Source of the DNA: JABDIP01 sp965250245
GTDB taxonomy: Bacteria; Pseudomonadota; Alphaproteobacteria; DSM-16000; Inquilinaceae
Direction: 5' to 3'
DNA length: 64,000 nt
Assembly (NCBI GenBank): GCA_965250245.1
Contig: OZ252296.1
Coordinates: 4,588,001 to 4,652,000 of the forward strand
Part shown: one piece after another, positions 7,530-16,207 of the stretch
Position numbering within the stretch: the stretch's first letter is position 1
Layout: every line of letters starts with the position of its first letter
Program-made: the position numbers and the translations under genes
The notes under the pieces: model-generated
What the model saw: only the letters and a program-made list of their open reading frames with translations
Told to the model about the DNA's origin: nothing
Database searches by the model: none

Positions 7530-9290
7530 TCAGTTGTGCGCCTGCATGGCGGACGCGGTCTCCGCCAGCTGGGTCAGGCGGACGAACTCCGAGCGATAGC
7601 CGAACGCGTCCTCGCCGCGCGCGCCCCGCGCGATCGCCAAGACATCGCCATAGCTCAGCCCCTCCACATGGGGATCGTTGCGCAACAGCTGGCCGAAGCC
7701 CGCGACCGCCGCCGCGAAGCGGGCATCCGCCGGCGCGGCGTCGAAGCTGGTGGCCGCGCTGGCCAGGATCGGCTGCTGGATCAGCAGGCTCTCCGCCTCG
7801 CCCGGCGGCTTGTAGCGGATCTTCAGGAAGGCGAGCTCGTCCGCCTCGACCTCCGGCACATCCACCCGCTCGCCATAGCGCAGATCGTCGACCAGCCGCG
7901 AGGCGCTGTCCGGCGGCGTGATCTCATAGAGCGCCGTCACCGAATGGCCGCTGCCGACCTCGCCGGCATCGACCCGGTCGTTGTTGAAATCCTCGCGGTT
8001 CAGCATCCGGGTCTCGTAGCCGATCAGCCGGTACTCGGCGACCAGGGCCGGGTTGAACTCGATCTGCACCTTCACGTCGTCGGCGATGGTGAACAGGGTC
8101 GAGCCCATCTCGTCGACCAGCACCTTGCGTGCTTCCATGACGCTGTCGATATAGGCGGCGTTACCATTGCCGGCCTGGGACAGGGTCTGCATCAGATAGT
8201 CGTTGAGGTTGCCGCGGCCGAAGCCCAGCACCGAGAGATAGACCCCGGTCTCGCGCTTGCGGGCGACGAAATCCTCAAGCTGCTCCGGGTTGGAAATGCC
8301 GACGTTGAAATCGCCGTCGGTCGCCAGGATCACCCGGTTGATGGCGTCCTCGTCGAAATTGGCCTCGGCGAGCTGATAGGCCTGCCGGATGCCTTCCGCC
8401 CCGGCGGTGCTGCCGCCGGCCTGGAAACGCTCGATGGCGCTGACGATCGTGCGCCGCTCCGTGCCCGCCGTCGGCTCCAGCACCACGCCCGCCGAGCCGG
8501 CATAGGCGACGATGGAGATCGTGTCCTCGTCGCGCATCTCGTTGACCAGCATGATCAGCGACTGCTTCAGCAGCGGCAGCTTGTCGGCGCTGGTCATCGA
8601 GCCCGAGGTGTCGACCAGGAACACCAGATTGGCCGGCGGCCGCTCCTCGACGGCCAGCTCATAACCCTGGATGCCCACACGGATCAGCTGGCTGCCGGCA
8701 TCCCAGGGCGAGTCGAACACCGCCACATCGGCGGCGAAAGGCTCCTCGGTGCTCTCCGGCAATTCATAGGCATAGGTGAAGTAGTTGATCAGCTCTTCCG
8801 TCCGCACCGCGTCGATCGGCGGCAGCACGCCCTCATTGAGGAAGCGCCGCACATTGGCGTAGGCGGCGGTGTCGACATCGATCGAGAAGGTCGAGACCGG
8901 CTCCTCGGCGGTCAGCTTGACCGGATTGGTCTCGAAATCCTCGTATTGGTCGCGGTATTCCTGCGGCATCGGCGGCGGCGCATAGTCGCCGACAACCGGG
9001 ATCGCGCCGCCTTGCATCGCCTCCATGGGCGCCGGCGCGATGCGCGTGCCACGGGTCGCCTCCCGGGAGGCCGGCGGGCTCCCGAGCGCGTCGACCCACC
9101 GGTCGGCCCGGACCTCGGTGCGCGACCGCTCGGCCTCGGCCAGGACGGGCCCATCCTGCTCTAGCGTGGAGACCTCCGGCTGGTTCGCCTCCTGCTCGGA
9201 GCAGGCGGCGACTATCAGGAGCGCGAAAATCGAAACACCGCCCAGAAGGGCGTTGGCGGCCCGCGACGGGCGGCTGGACAAACGGATCAT
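7530..9290 (-). CDS. YfbK-type lipoprotein with von Willebrand factor A domain
   Basis: About 586 residues. The signal peptide ends in a lipobox (IVAAC), so it is an envelope lipoprotein. An N-terminal region (VSTFSIDVDTAAYANVRRFLNEG) is followed by a VWA domain with an intact MIDAS motif (LVFLVDTSGSM) and a C-terminal DUF3520-like region, the architecture of E. coli YfbK. The ATG at 9290 was chosen because GAGGGA lies about nine bases upstream; an ATG at 9299 has the same element almost touching it. As first gene of the minus-strand cluster with two sigma-like/membrane pairs it may be the outer component of an envelope signalling system (inference). Confidence 0.85.
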   Translation of the reverse strand: MIRLSSRPSRAANALLGGVSIFALLIVAACSEQEANQPEVSTLEQDGPVLAEAERSRTEVRADRWVDALGSPPASREATRGTRIAPAPMEAMQGGAIPVVGDYAPPPMPQEYRDQYEDFETNPVKLTAEEPVSTFSIDVDTAAYANVRRFLNEGVLPPIDAVRTEELINYFTYAYELPESTEEPFAADVAVFDSPWDAGSQLIRVGIQGYELAVEERPPANLVFLVDTSGSMTSADKLPLLKQSLIMLVNEMRDEDTISIVAYAGSAGVVLEPTAGTERRTIVSAIERFQAGGSTAGAEGIRQAYQLAEANFDEDAINRVILATDGDFNVGISNPEQLEDFVARKRETGVYLSVLGFGRGNLNDYLMQTLSQAGNGNAAYIDSVMEARKVLVDEMGSTLFTIADDVKVQIEFNPALVAEYRLIGYETRMLNREDFNNDRVDAGEVGSGHSVTALYEITPPDSASRLVDDLRYGERVDVPEVEADELAFLKIRYKPPGEAESLLIQQPILASAATSFDAAPADARFAAAVAGFGQLLRNDPHVEGLSYGDVLAIARGARGEDAFGYRSEFVRLTQLAETASAMQAHN

Positions 9291-9467
9291 CGGGTTCATT
9301 CCCTCGGCAATTGGCTTGTGCACCCGAATGCCGGCGACGACCCGCTTCGATGCCATGACCGACAAAAAATACTGCCGACCCGCCTCAAATCGGCATGCGC
9401 AGGTTCGAGATTTTCGTGTCTGGCCGTCATTGACCCCGGACGGCCGAATGGTTGTATTCGAAGGGCC

Positions 9468-10541
9468 ATGGGACGCCTGACCATCAAGACCATCTCCCTC
9501 TTCGGCCGGTACAGCGTCCTGCTTCTCCTGGCGCCGCTCGTGCTCGCCGTCTGGGTCTGGCTGTGGGCGCTGGACGATCACATCGTGCTGTGCCTGATCC
9601 TGGCCGTGCCCCTGTGGCTCGCCGTGCTGGCGACGATCGTCCTCGTTCTCGGCATGCTGTTCGCCCGCATTCGCCGGCCGGAGGGGATCACCGTTGATCG
9701 CGCCGAGGCGCAGGAACTATGGGATTACTGGGACAAGGCCAGCCCGAGGGGCACGAATGTCCGCCGGCAGATCATCGTCGATGGGGAGATCAATGCCGCG
9801 ATGGCCCAGCATTTGCGGTTCGCCGGCCTGTTCGGTCGCGACGAGACGCTTGTCCTCGGACTCGGCCTCCTGATCCTGCTCGACCGGCCAGCCGTGGAAG
9901 CAGTTCTGGAACATGAGTTCGCGCACGCCGAGCTCAAGCATTCCGCCGGCCTGACCCGAATCTACGAGTTTCTCATGACCTATGTGGCGTTTGACGGCTA
10001 TCTCGCCGATGACCTGCCGCTGGTGGAAGTGTTTCTCGAAGCCTTCTTTCCGCCCTTCGCCCAATGGCTGGACAAAGAGTACCGCCGCCAGTCGAGGATC
10101 CACGAGATTCAGGCTGATCGGCAGTCGGCGGACAGGCTTGGTGCTGACGTCGAAGCGCGGTCGCAGATTCTCCTGGAAGGGGGCACCCACATCGCCAAGT
10201 CGATGATCTTCGACCCCCTGGAGAAGGAGGTTCTGGGTGCTGTGGTCGCGCCGAAACCGCCCCTCGACCGCATCCTGGAAAGGCGCGCCGAGTTGACGGA
10301 GCTCGGCAGTGTCGAAGCGGCCGTGAAGGAGATCGTTCAGGAAGACCCCGAGCCGGACGCGACCCATCCGCCGCTCCAGGAACGGCTCGCCGCCATCGGG
10401 GCGAAGCCGGACATGGCGATCGATCCGGTCGGCCCGCCGGCGGTGGAGACCATGCTGCCGGAGGAGACGAGAGACCGGCTCTTGCGCGACCTGAACCGGG
10501 AATGGACCGACAGGGCCAATGCCTACATCGGGATGGAATGA
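9468..10541 (+). CDS. Membrane M48-family (HtpX/Ste24-like) metallopeptidase
   Basis: 357 residues from the ATG at 9468. Two hydrophobic segments near the N-terminus (about 10-65) anchor it in the inner membrane. The zinc motif HEFAH (HExxH) follows in VLEHEFAHAELKHS, and a downstream EIQADRQS supplies the likely third zinc ligand Glu, as in M48 enzymes. The C-terminal half is helical and hydrophilic. It is divergent from the VWA lipoprotein gene with 177 bp between starts, so the two may share regulation. Expected role: membrane protein quality control. The substrate is unknown. Confidence 0.8.
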   Translation: MGRLTIKTISLFGRYSVLLLLAPLVLAVWVWLWALDDHIVLCLILAVPLWLAVLATIVLVLGMLFARIRRPEGITVDRAEAQELWDYWDKASPRGTNVRRQIIVDGEINAAMAQHLRFAGLFGRDETLVLGLGLLILLDRPAVEAVLEHEFAHAELKHSAGLTRIYEFLMTYVAFDGYLADDLPLVEVFLEAFFPPFAQWLDKEYRRQSRIHEIQADRQSADRLGADVEARSQILLEGGTHIAKSMIFDPLEKEVLGAVVAPKPPLDRILERRAELTELGSVEAAVKEIVQEDPEPDATHPPLQERLAAIGAKPDMAIDPVGPPAVETMLPEETRDRLLRDLNREWTDRANAYIGME

Positions 10542-10552
10542 CCGGTGCCGCC

Positions 10553-11377
10553 TTACGGCTTCAACCTCCAGCCGCGCGCGACCAGCCGGTCGCTGAGGGC
10601 CCAGAGCGCCACGATCGTGGTCGCGACGACGGCCAGGCTGAGCCCCACCGGGGCGCTGTTGATGCCCAGCGCGCCGGCGCGGAAGCCGTCGATGACGTAG
10701 AAGATCGGGTTGAGCTGCACGATCTCGGACAGCGGGGACGGCAACAGCTCGACCGGGGCGAAGAGGCCCGACAGGAAGGTCAAGGGGATCAGCAGGAAGG
10801 AGAAGAAGGCGGCGGTATGGTCCCATTTCTGCGACCAAAGCCCGACCAGAATGCCGGTCAGGGACAGCATCAGCGAGCCGCCGGCGGCGAAGACGAGGAC
10901 GAGCGCGGGCGAGGCGACCGGCATGTCGAAGACGAGGATGGCGACCGCCAGGACAGGCGTGCCGGTGACCAGCCCGGCGGCAGCCCCGGCCAGCGCATAG
11001 GCCGCCACCAGCTCGCTGGCCGTCAGCGGCGGCATCAGCACGTCGCTGATCGAGCCTTCCAGCTTGTCGTAGACCAGGGTGATCACCGTGGTCTCCGCCG
11101 CCCGCTCGACGATCGCGAACAGGACCAGCCCCGGAAGGATGAAGCGCAGGATCGCCTGCCCCTCCGGCGAGGCGCGGTCCGGCCCCAAGGCGAAGGTGAA
11201 CACCGCGAGATAGAGGATCGACGAGAAGGCCGGCGCGACGACGTTCTCCAGCCACTCCTTCATCACCCGCCACAGCTCGCGCCGCACCAGCGTCCTGACG
11301 CCGACCCAGTTGCAGGCGCCGAATGTGCGAAGCGCGCGTGGTGGGGCAACGGGCAGCGTGCCGGCCATCGCCTTCAC
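10553..11377 (-). CDS. ABC-2 type transporter permease (third of three)
   Basis: 274 residues, six predicted membrane helices, ABC-2 permease fold. It shows the family pattern LVYDKLEGSISDVLMPPLT and the C-terminal LNPIFYVIDGFRAGALG. The GTG start overlaps the upstream stop by four bases (GTGA); an ATG at 11368 is an alternative. It is strongly similar in layout to the two genes upstream on the same strand. No ABC ATPase gene is adjacent, so the partner ATPase must be encoded elsewhere. The substrate is unknown; the family exports lipids, polysaccharides or drugs. Confidence 0.85.
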   Translation of the reverse strand: MKAMAGTLPVAPPRALRTFGACNWVGVRTLVRRELWRVMKEWLENVVAPAFSSILYLAVFTFALGPDRASPEGQAILRFILPGLVLFAIVERAAETTVITLVYDKLEGSISDVLMPPLTASELVAAYALAGAAAGLVTGTPVLAVAILVFDMPVASPALVLVFAAGGSLMLSLTGILVGLWSQKWDHTAAFFSFLLIPLTFLSGLFAPVELLPSPLSEIVQLNPIFYVIDGFRAGALGINSAPVGLSLAVVATTIVALWALSDRLVARGWRLKP

Positions 11378-12180
11378 GCCTTGATCTTGTAGCCGGTGGC
11401 GATCAGGCGGTTGGCGGCGAGCCAGAGCAGCAGGGTGGTGCCGGCCACCACCGCCAGGCTGAGGCCGATCGGCGCCTCATGCACGCCGGTCACCGCGCCG
11501 CGGAACCCGTCGATGGCGTAGAAGATCGGGTTGAACTGGACCGCCGTCTGCAGCGGCCCGGGCAGCCGGTCGATGGGCGCGAACAGGCCGGAGAGGAAGC
11601 CGAGCGGCACGATGAAGAAGGCGAAGACGGCGGCGACATGGTCGAACTTCTCCGCCCACAGCCCGGCCAGGGTGCCGAACGACGCCATCATCAGGGCGCT
11701 CAACACCGCCATCAGCAGCGCCAGCAGGGGCTGGCCGACCGGGATGTCGAGGAACAGCAGGATGCCGGCCATGATCGGCAGGCCGGTGATCAGCCCGCTC
11801 ATGGCGCCGCTGACCGCATAGGCCACCGCCAGTTCGGTCGGCGCCAGGGGCGGGTTCAGGATGTCCGACACCATGCCTTCCAGCTTGTCGAACATCAGCG
11901 AGAAGGTGCAGTTCTCCGCCGAGCGCTGCATCACCGCGAAGACCAGAAGGCCGGGCGCGATGAAGGGCAGCACGGCAGCGCCGTCGGCGGTCTCGCGCGC
12001 GCCGCCCAGGGCAAGCACGAAGATCAGCAGGTAGAGCAGTTGGGCGAAGGCCGGACCGGCGATGCTGACCCGCCAGAAGCTGAAATACCGGCCGAGCTCG
12101 CGCCTGAGCAGGGTCGCCAGCCCCAGCCAATGGATGAATCCGATCGGCCGCGGCGGCCGCGGCGCGGCGACCGGGACCAT
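11374..12180 (-). CDS. ABC-2 type transporter permease (second of three)
   Basis: 268 residues with six hydrophobic segments. It carries LMFDKLEGMVSDILNPPLA and VQFNPIFYAIDGFRGAVTG, matching the flanking paralogues. The ATG at 12180 overlaps the stop of the upstream permease (ATGA) and the end overlaps the start of the next one, so translation of the three is coupled. The frame stays open upstream to about 13035, but that extension lies antiphase inside the previous gene and is a shadow. Overlaps suggest the permeases are made in fixed proportion, perhaps as a heteromeric channel (inference). Confidence 0.85.
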   Translation of the reverse strand: MVPVAAPRPPRPIGFIHWLGLATLLRRELGRYFSFWRVSIAGPAFAQLLYLLIFVLALGGARETADGAAVLPFIAPGLLVFAVMQRSAENCTFSLMFDKLEGMVSDILNPPLAPTELAVAYAVSGAMSGLITGLPIMAGILLFLDIPVGQPLLALLMAVLSALMMASFGTLAGLWAEKFDHVAAVFAFFIVPLGFLSGLFAPIDRLPGPLQTAVQFNPIFYAIDGFRGAVTGVHEAPIGLSLAVVAGTTLLLWLAANRLIATGYKIKA

Positions 12181-12980
12181 CAGGGCTTCAGCTTGTAGCC
12201 GGTGGACAGCATCCGCAGCACCAGCGCCCAGAGCCCGAGATTGACCGCCGTCATCACGGCGAGGCCGATCATCAGGGTGCCGTCGGTCTGGCCGATGAAG
12301 CCGTAGCGGAAACCATCGATCATGTAGAAGAACGGGTTCAGATGGGCGATGAACTGCCAGTTCTCCGGCAGCCGGTCGATCGTGTAGAAGGTGCCGGACA
12401 GGAAGGCGAGCGGCGTCACCACGAAATTGGTCACCGCCGCGATGTGATCGAACTTCTCCGACCAGATGCCGCCGATCACCCCCAGCAGCGCCAGCATCAT
12501 CGAGGCGGCGATGCCGTGGAACAGGATGAAGAAGACCGAGTGGATGCCGACCGGCACGAACAGCCGGATCGCCAGGAAGGTCGCCAGCCCGACTAGCAGG
12601 CCGCGCGTCACCCCGCCGGCGACATAGCCCAGCGCCAGCTCGAAGGACGACAGCGGTGGCATCAGCACGTCGACGATGTTGCCCTGGATCTTGGAGATCA
12701 TCACCGAGGAGGAGGTGTTGGCGAAGGCGTTCTGCACCATCGACATCATGACGAGCCCCGGCGCCAGGAACTCCAGGAACGGCACGCTGCCCGCCATGCG
12801 CACGATGCCGCCCAGCGCCAGCGCGAAGATGGTGTAGAACAGCAGCGTCGTGACCACCGGTGCGGCGATGGTCTGGGTGAACACCTTCAGGAAGCGGAAC
12901 ACCTCCTTGCGGTACAAGGTCCACAGGCCGACCCAGTTCACCGGGCCGACCGTCCGGGGCGCGGAACGGTAGGGCGTCAT
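12180..12980 (-). CDS. ABC-2 type transporter permease (first of three)
   Basis: 266 residues from the ATG at 12980, with GGAAG just upstream. Six membrane helices. The family motif reads MISKIQGNIVDVLMPPLS, and the C-terminal block is LNPFFYMIDGFRYGFIG. It starts the three-gene permease operon. An in-frame upstream extension (to 13151) would add a poorly conserved Arg-rich leader and was rejected. No ATPase gene lies within the visible neighbourhood. Confidence 0.85.
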   Translation of the reverse strand: MTPYRSAPRTVGPVNWVGLWTLYRKEVFRFLKVFTQTIAAPVVTTLLFYTIFALALGGIVRMAGSVPFLEFLAPGLVMMSMVQNAFANTSSSVMISKIQGNIVDVLMPPLSSFELALGYVAGGVTRGLLVGLATFLAIRLFVPVGIHSVFFILFHGIAASMMLALLGVIGGIWSEKFDHIAAVTNFVVTPLAFLSGTFYTIDRLPENWQFIAHLNPFFYMIDGFRYGFIGQTDGTLMIGLAVMTAVNLGLWALVLRMLSTGYKLKP

Positions 12981-13110
12981 CGCTTCCAAGAGAGATGTGA
13001 AATCGGCGCCGACCATAGCGCGCGGGCAGCGGCACCGCAAACCGGTCCGTGCGATCATGACCCCGGCTCCCGGCCGGACATGGTGACCGGGTAAATCGGA
13101 GGCGCAGTGG

Positions 13111-13731
13111 ATGCTCAAATACACCAACGAGACCGTCGAGGCGTTCATCAACAGCGGCGAGCCCCCGATGCCGGACCCGACCTATGGTGACGGCTACCGG
13201 TGCAGCACGATCCTCAAGGACGGCACGGAGCTGCCTTGCGTGATCATTCGACGCAACGATCGGCTCATTGACAGCGTCATCAAATCAATCGAGGCGGAAC
13301 GGCGCGGCCGCATGGACCCGACGGGAGGGATCGATCCACAAAGGGAATTCGTCAAGGCCCTGGCGACCGGCGGCAATCGGCTTTCGTTCCACGAGATCGA
13401 CTCCATCCGGCCAAGTCGGTTTGCCATCCCCCTCCCGATTCTCGAGCAGATCGAGGGTGAGACGGTCATGGCGTGGACGGGTTTTGTCCTGGAAATGGCC
13501 GACAGCGCCTTGTTCACATACGGATCGAGCTACAACTTCGCGTTCTTCGACATCCCTGGCGGCTATCAGTTCAGCGATGTGGTCACGGTCCACAATCACG
13601 CGTTTGTCGACCGGTCCGGGCGGCTTGTGGACATGCGTGCCGATCCCGAAAACACGAATCTGGACTACGACGAAGACGTGCCGGTCTTCCGCGAACGGAG
13701 CTTCTTCGAGTGCTTTGTCGATCGGCCCTAG
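13111..13731 (+). CDS. Conserved-looking protein of unknown function
   Basis: 206 residues, soluble, no signal peptide or membrane helix. Balanced composition and normal codon use argue that it is a real gene, and GGAGG precedes the ATG. Visible blocks include DGTELPCVIIRRND near residue 40 and TVHNHAFVDRSGRLVDMR near the C-terminus. I recognise no family. It ends 3 bp before recX, so the two may be co-transcribed. It is divergent from the permease operon. Confidence 0.65.
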   Translation: MLKYTNETVEAFINSGEPPMPDPTYGDGYRCSTILKDGTELPCVIIRRNDRLIDSVIKSIEAERRGRMDPTGGIDPQREFVKALATGGNRLSFHEIDSIRPSRFAIPLPILEQIEGETVMAWTGFVLEMADSALFTYGSSYNFAFFDIPGGYQFSDVVTVHNHAFVDRSGRLVDMRADPENTNLDYDEDVPVFRERSFFECFVDRP

Positions 13732-13734
13732 CCC

Positions 13735-14325
13735 ATGGCACGCCCAATGACGCCTGAGACCACCAAGGCCTCCCGATCAAGACGTCCGCGCAAGGTCAGC
13801 CCGAAGAGCCTGGAGGCAGCCGCGCTGCATTATCTCGAGCGCTTTGCCAGCTCGGCGGAGAATCTGCGGCGGGTGCTGAGGCGCCGAGTGGCCAAATCCG
13901 CAAGGGCGCACGACATCGACACGGACGAGGCCGCAGGTTGGATCGACGACATTGTCACGCGCTTCGCCCGCGCCGGCCTGCTGGACGACCGGCGCTATGC
14001 GGAGTCACTGGCCCACAGCCTGTCGCGCCGCGGTGTCGCCACTCGGGGAATCCGCGGTCGGCTTATGCAAAAGGGCGTCGGGGCCGACGACATCGATCGG
14101 GCGATCACAGCGCTTTCGGATGAGAATGGTGACGCCGACCTCACAGCCGCCCTCGCCCTGATCCGCCGGCGCCGGCTGGGGCCACATCGCGACCCGGATG
14201 CCCGCGCCGCGTTCCGTGACAAGGACCTGGCCGCCCTGGCCCGCGCCGGCTTCTCCTACGACCTTGCCCGGCGGGTGATCGAGGCCGAGGATCTGGACGC
14301 GCTCGAGGGCCTTCCGTTCGGCTAG
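13735..14325 (+). CDS. recX: Regulatory protein RecX
   Basis: 196 residues. RecX binds the RecA filament and limits its activity. The helical repeats are recognisable: LEAAALHYLERFASSAENLRRVLRRR, WIDDIVTRFARAGLLDDRRYAESLAHSLSRRG with the RecX core L(L/D)DxRYAxxxxxxxxxxG, and the C-terminal FSYDLARRVIEA. The N-terminus is basic (SRSRRPRKVSPKSL). recA is not in the window. It follows the unknown 206-residue gene by 3 bp. A second ATG four codons in (13747) is an alternative start. Confidence 0.88.
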   Translation: MARPMTPETTKASRSRRPRKVSPKSLEAAALHYLERFASSAENLRRVLRRRVAKSARAHDIDTDEAAGWIDDIVTRFARAGLLDDRRYAESLAHSLSRRGVATRGIRGRLMQKGVGADDIDRAITALSDENGDADLTAALALIRRRRLGPHRDPDARAAFRDKDLAALARAGFSYDLARRVIEAEDLDALEGLPFG

Positions 14326-14337
14326 GCCGACACCGAT

Positions 14338-14355
14338 CGTTCATACAAGTGTCAT
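14338..14355 (+). promoter_or_regulatory. Candidate Pho box upstream of the PhoX-type gene
   Basis: CGTTCAT-ACAA-GTGTCAT has the 7-4-7 spacing of a PhoB box and matches the half-site CTGTCAT at 5 of 7 and 6 of 7 positions. It ends 70 bp before the ATG of a PhoX-family phosphatase gene, a known Pho-regulon family. PhoB control is inferred, not shown. Confidence 0.45.
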
Positions 14356-14425
14356 CGCTGGTACATCCCCGCATCATTGCGGCTTGATCTGATCCTCCCA
14401 TCGCTTTGCAGAGGGGGAATCGGAC

Positions 14426-15975
14426 ATGGCTGGGGGAACGCGTTCGGGGTTCAGTCGCAGGTCGGTGATCGGCACCGGCGGGGCGATGATCGGCGGGGCG
14501 GCCATTGCCGGGCCGCTGCAGGCGCTGTTCGCGCGGCGGGCCGCCGCCGGGCAGACCGCGCCGGTCCCGGGCCCCTTCGGCGGCGAGGACCGGCTGCGGC
14601 CGGTGCGCGACCGGGAGACCCGCTGCCGCTGCTGCAGCTGCCGCGCGGCTTCCGCTACCGCTCCTTCTCCTGGACCGGCGACCGCATGGCCGACGGCAAC
14701 CCGACGCCGGCCCGGCATGACGGCATGGCCGTGGTCGGCTGGGACCCGAACGGCACCGTCACCCTGATCCGCAACCACGAGGTCACCATCGGCCCGCGCA
14801 TCGAGGCGCCGCTCTACGATCCGGTGCAGGTGCCGGGAGAGCTGGTCGATCCGGACTTGGCCGGCAGCTTCGTGCCGCTGGGCGGCGGCACCACCACGCT
14901 GACCTTCAAGCGGCGGCGCTGGCGCGAGGCCCGGCCCAGCCTGGGCGGCACCATCGTCAATTGCGCCGGCGGGCCGACCCCCTGGGGCAGCTGGCTGACC
15001 TGCGAGGAGGTGGTCGCGCTGGCCGAGGTGATCGGCGGCAAGACCCACGGTTTCGTCTTCGAGGTGCCGGGGATCGGGCCCGCGAGCGGCCAGCCCCTGA
15101 CCGATATGGGACTGATGCGCCACGAGGCGGTCGCCGTCGATATCTGGTCGGGCATCGTGTATCTGACGGAGGACAATGGTGACGTCTCCGGCTTCTATCG
15201 TTTCCTCCCGAACGACATCACCGGCAATATCGGCACGCTGGCCGCCGGCGGCCGCCTGCAGATGCTGGCCGTGCTGGGCGAACCGAACGCCGATCTGCGC
15301 AATCCCGAGCAGGGGGCGGTGTTCCAGGCGACCTGGGTCGACGTGCCGGACCCGACGGCCCAGCCCGACGACGTGGCCAACCCGATCGATACCGGCGGCC
15401 GCTCCGGCCCCTATCGCCAGGGCGAGGAACGCGGCGGCGCCCGCTTCGCCCGCGGCGAGGGCTGCTGGTACCATGACGGCGTGGTCTATTTCGCCGATAC
15501 CAGCGGCGGGCCGAACCGCGACGGGGTGATCTGGTGCTACCGGCCGAACGAGTCCGACCCTGCCGCCGGCGGCTGGCTGCAGGCGCTGTTCGTGTCGGAG
15601 ACCCGCATCGCCGGCAACAGCCCGGACAACCTGACGGTCAGCCCGGACGGCACCATCCTGTTCTGCGAGGATGGCGGCGGCGCGCCGATGCGCATCATGG
15701 GGCTGACGGCGGAGGGCGAGTCCTTCGTCATCGCCAAGAACAACGTCATCCTCGACCAGGACGACATCGACGGCATGGGCCGCACTGGCCAGTTCGAGCC
15801 CGGCGACTATTCGGGAAGTGAATGGGCCGGCGCCTGCTTCGACCCGACCGGCCGCACCCTCTTCGTCAACATCCAGACCCCCGGCATCACCTTCGCCATC
15901 TGGGGGCCGTGGGACCGGCTGGACGAAACCGGCCGCGACGATGACGACGACGATGATGACGATGACGACGATTGA
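14426..15975 (+). CDS. PhoX/DUF839-type alkaline phosphatase, frame broken near N-terminus, poly-Asp tail
   Basis: The first 65 residues (from the ATG at 14426) form a Tat signal region (SRRSVIGTGGAMIGGAAIAG) and the start of the mature protein. Near 14615-14625 the coding sense moves by -1 and continues in another frame (PLPLLQLPRGFRYRSFSW) to 15975. One extra C in the CCC run at that point would give a continuous ETPLPLLQLPRGF. The body has the PhoX signature NCAGGPTPWGSWLTCEE and calcium/iron-type acidic loops, so a periplasmic phosphomonoesterase is expected. The C-terminus ends with 12 consecutive Asp. It may be a sequencing error or a recent mutation; if real, the gene is probably inactive. 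Confidence 0.8.
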
Positions 15976-16010
15976 TCGCGGCGAGGGGGCGCTTGCCGGT
16001 GAAGGTATTT

Positions 16011-16191
16011 CCCCCTCACCCAGCTCCGGCTAAGGCTCAGCCAATGGCTTCGCCAAGCCTTCTCATCCCTCTCCCGCCAGGGGAGAGGGGAACAAGTGAG
16101 TGCGAAATCCCGCTCCCTCTCCCCTGGCGGGAGAGGGTTGCGGAGGCTTGGCGAGGCGGAGCTGAGCCCTAGCCGAAGCTGGGTGAGGGGG
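16011..16191. repeat. Palindromic MITE/REP-like element, copy A
   Basis: About 180 bp. The terminal inverted repeats CCCCCTCACCCAGCT / AGCTGGGTGAGGGGG enclose further inverted blocks: a GGCTCAGC/GCTGAGCC pair, CTTGGCGA-type arms, and CCTCTCCCGCCAGGGGAGAGG-type inner hairpins on both sides of a short unique centre. It fills the gap between the PhoX-type gene and the AlkC-like gene. Related to copies at 36.4, 52.6 and 57.4 kb. No coding capacity. Confidence 0.8.
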
Positions 16192-16207
16192 ATTTGGGTT
16201 TGCCCAC

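Noticed and set aside
9299..9581. Upstream extension of the VWA lipoprotein frame to 9581
   Set aside because: It would place the lipoprotein signal in the middle of the chain; the lipobox and ribosome-binding site support a start near 9290.
9717..11273. A 518-codon minus-strand open frame across the M48 gene and the third permease gene
   Set aside because: It spans two real genes on different strands and carries no coherent domain.
14600..14630. Programmed -1 frameshifting in the PhoX-type gene
   Set aside because: No X-XXY-YYZ slippery heptamer or clear downstream pseudoknot is visible; a one-base indel in a C run is simpler.
16011..16191. Palindromic blocks considered as a CRISPR array or attachment site
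   Set aside because: There are no regularly spaced direct repeats and no cas or integrase genes; the structure is nested inverted repeats.
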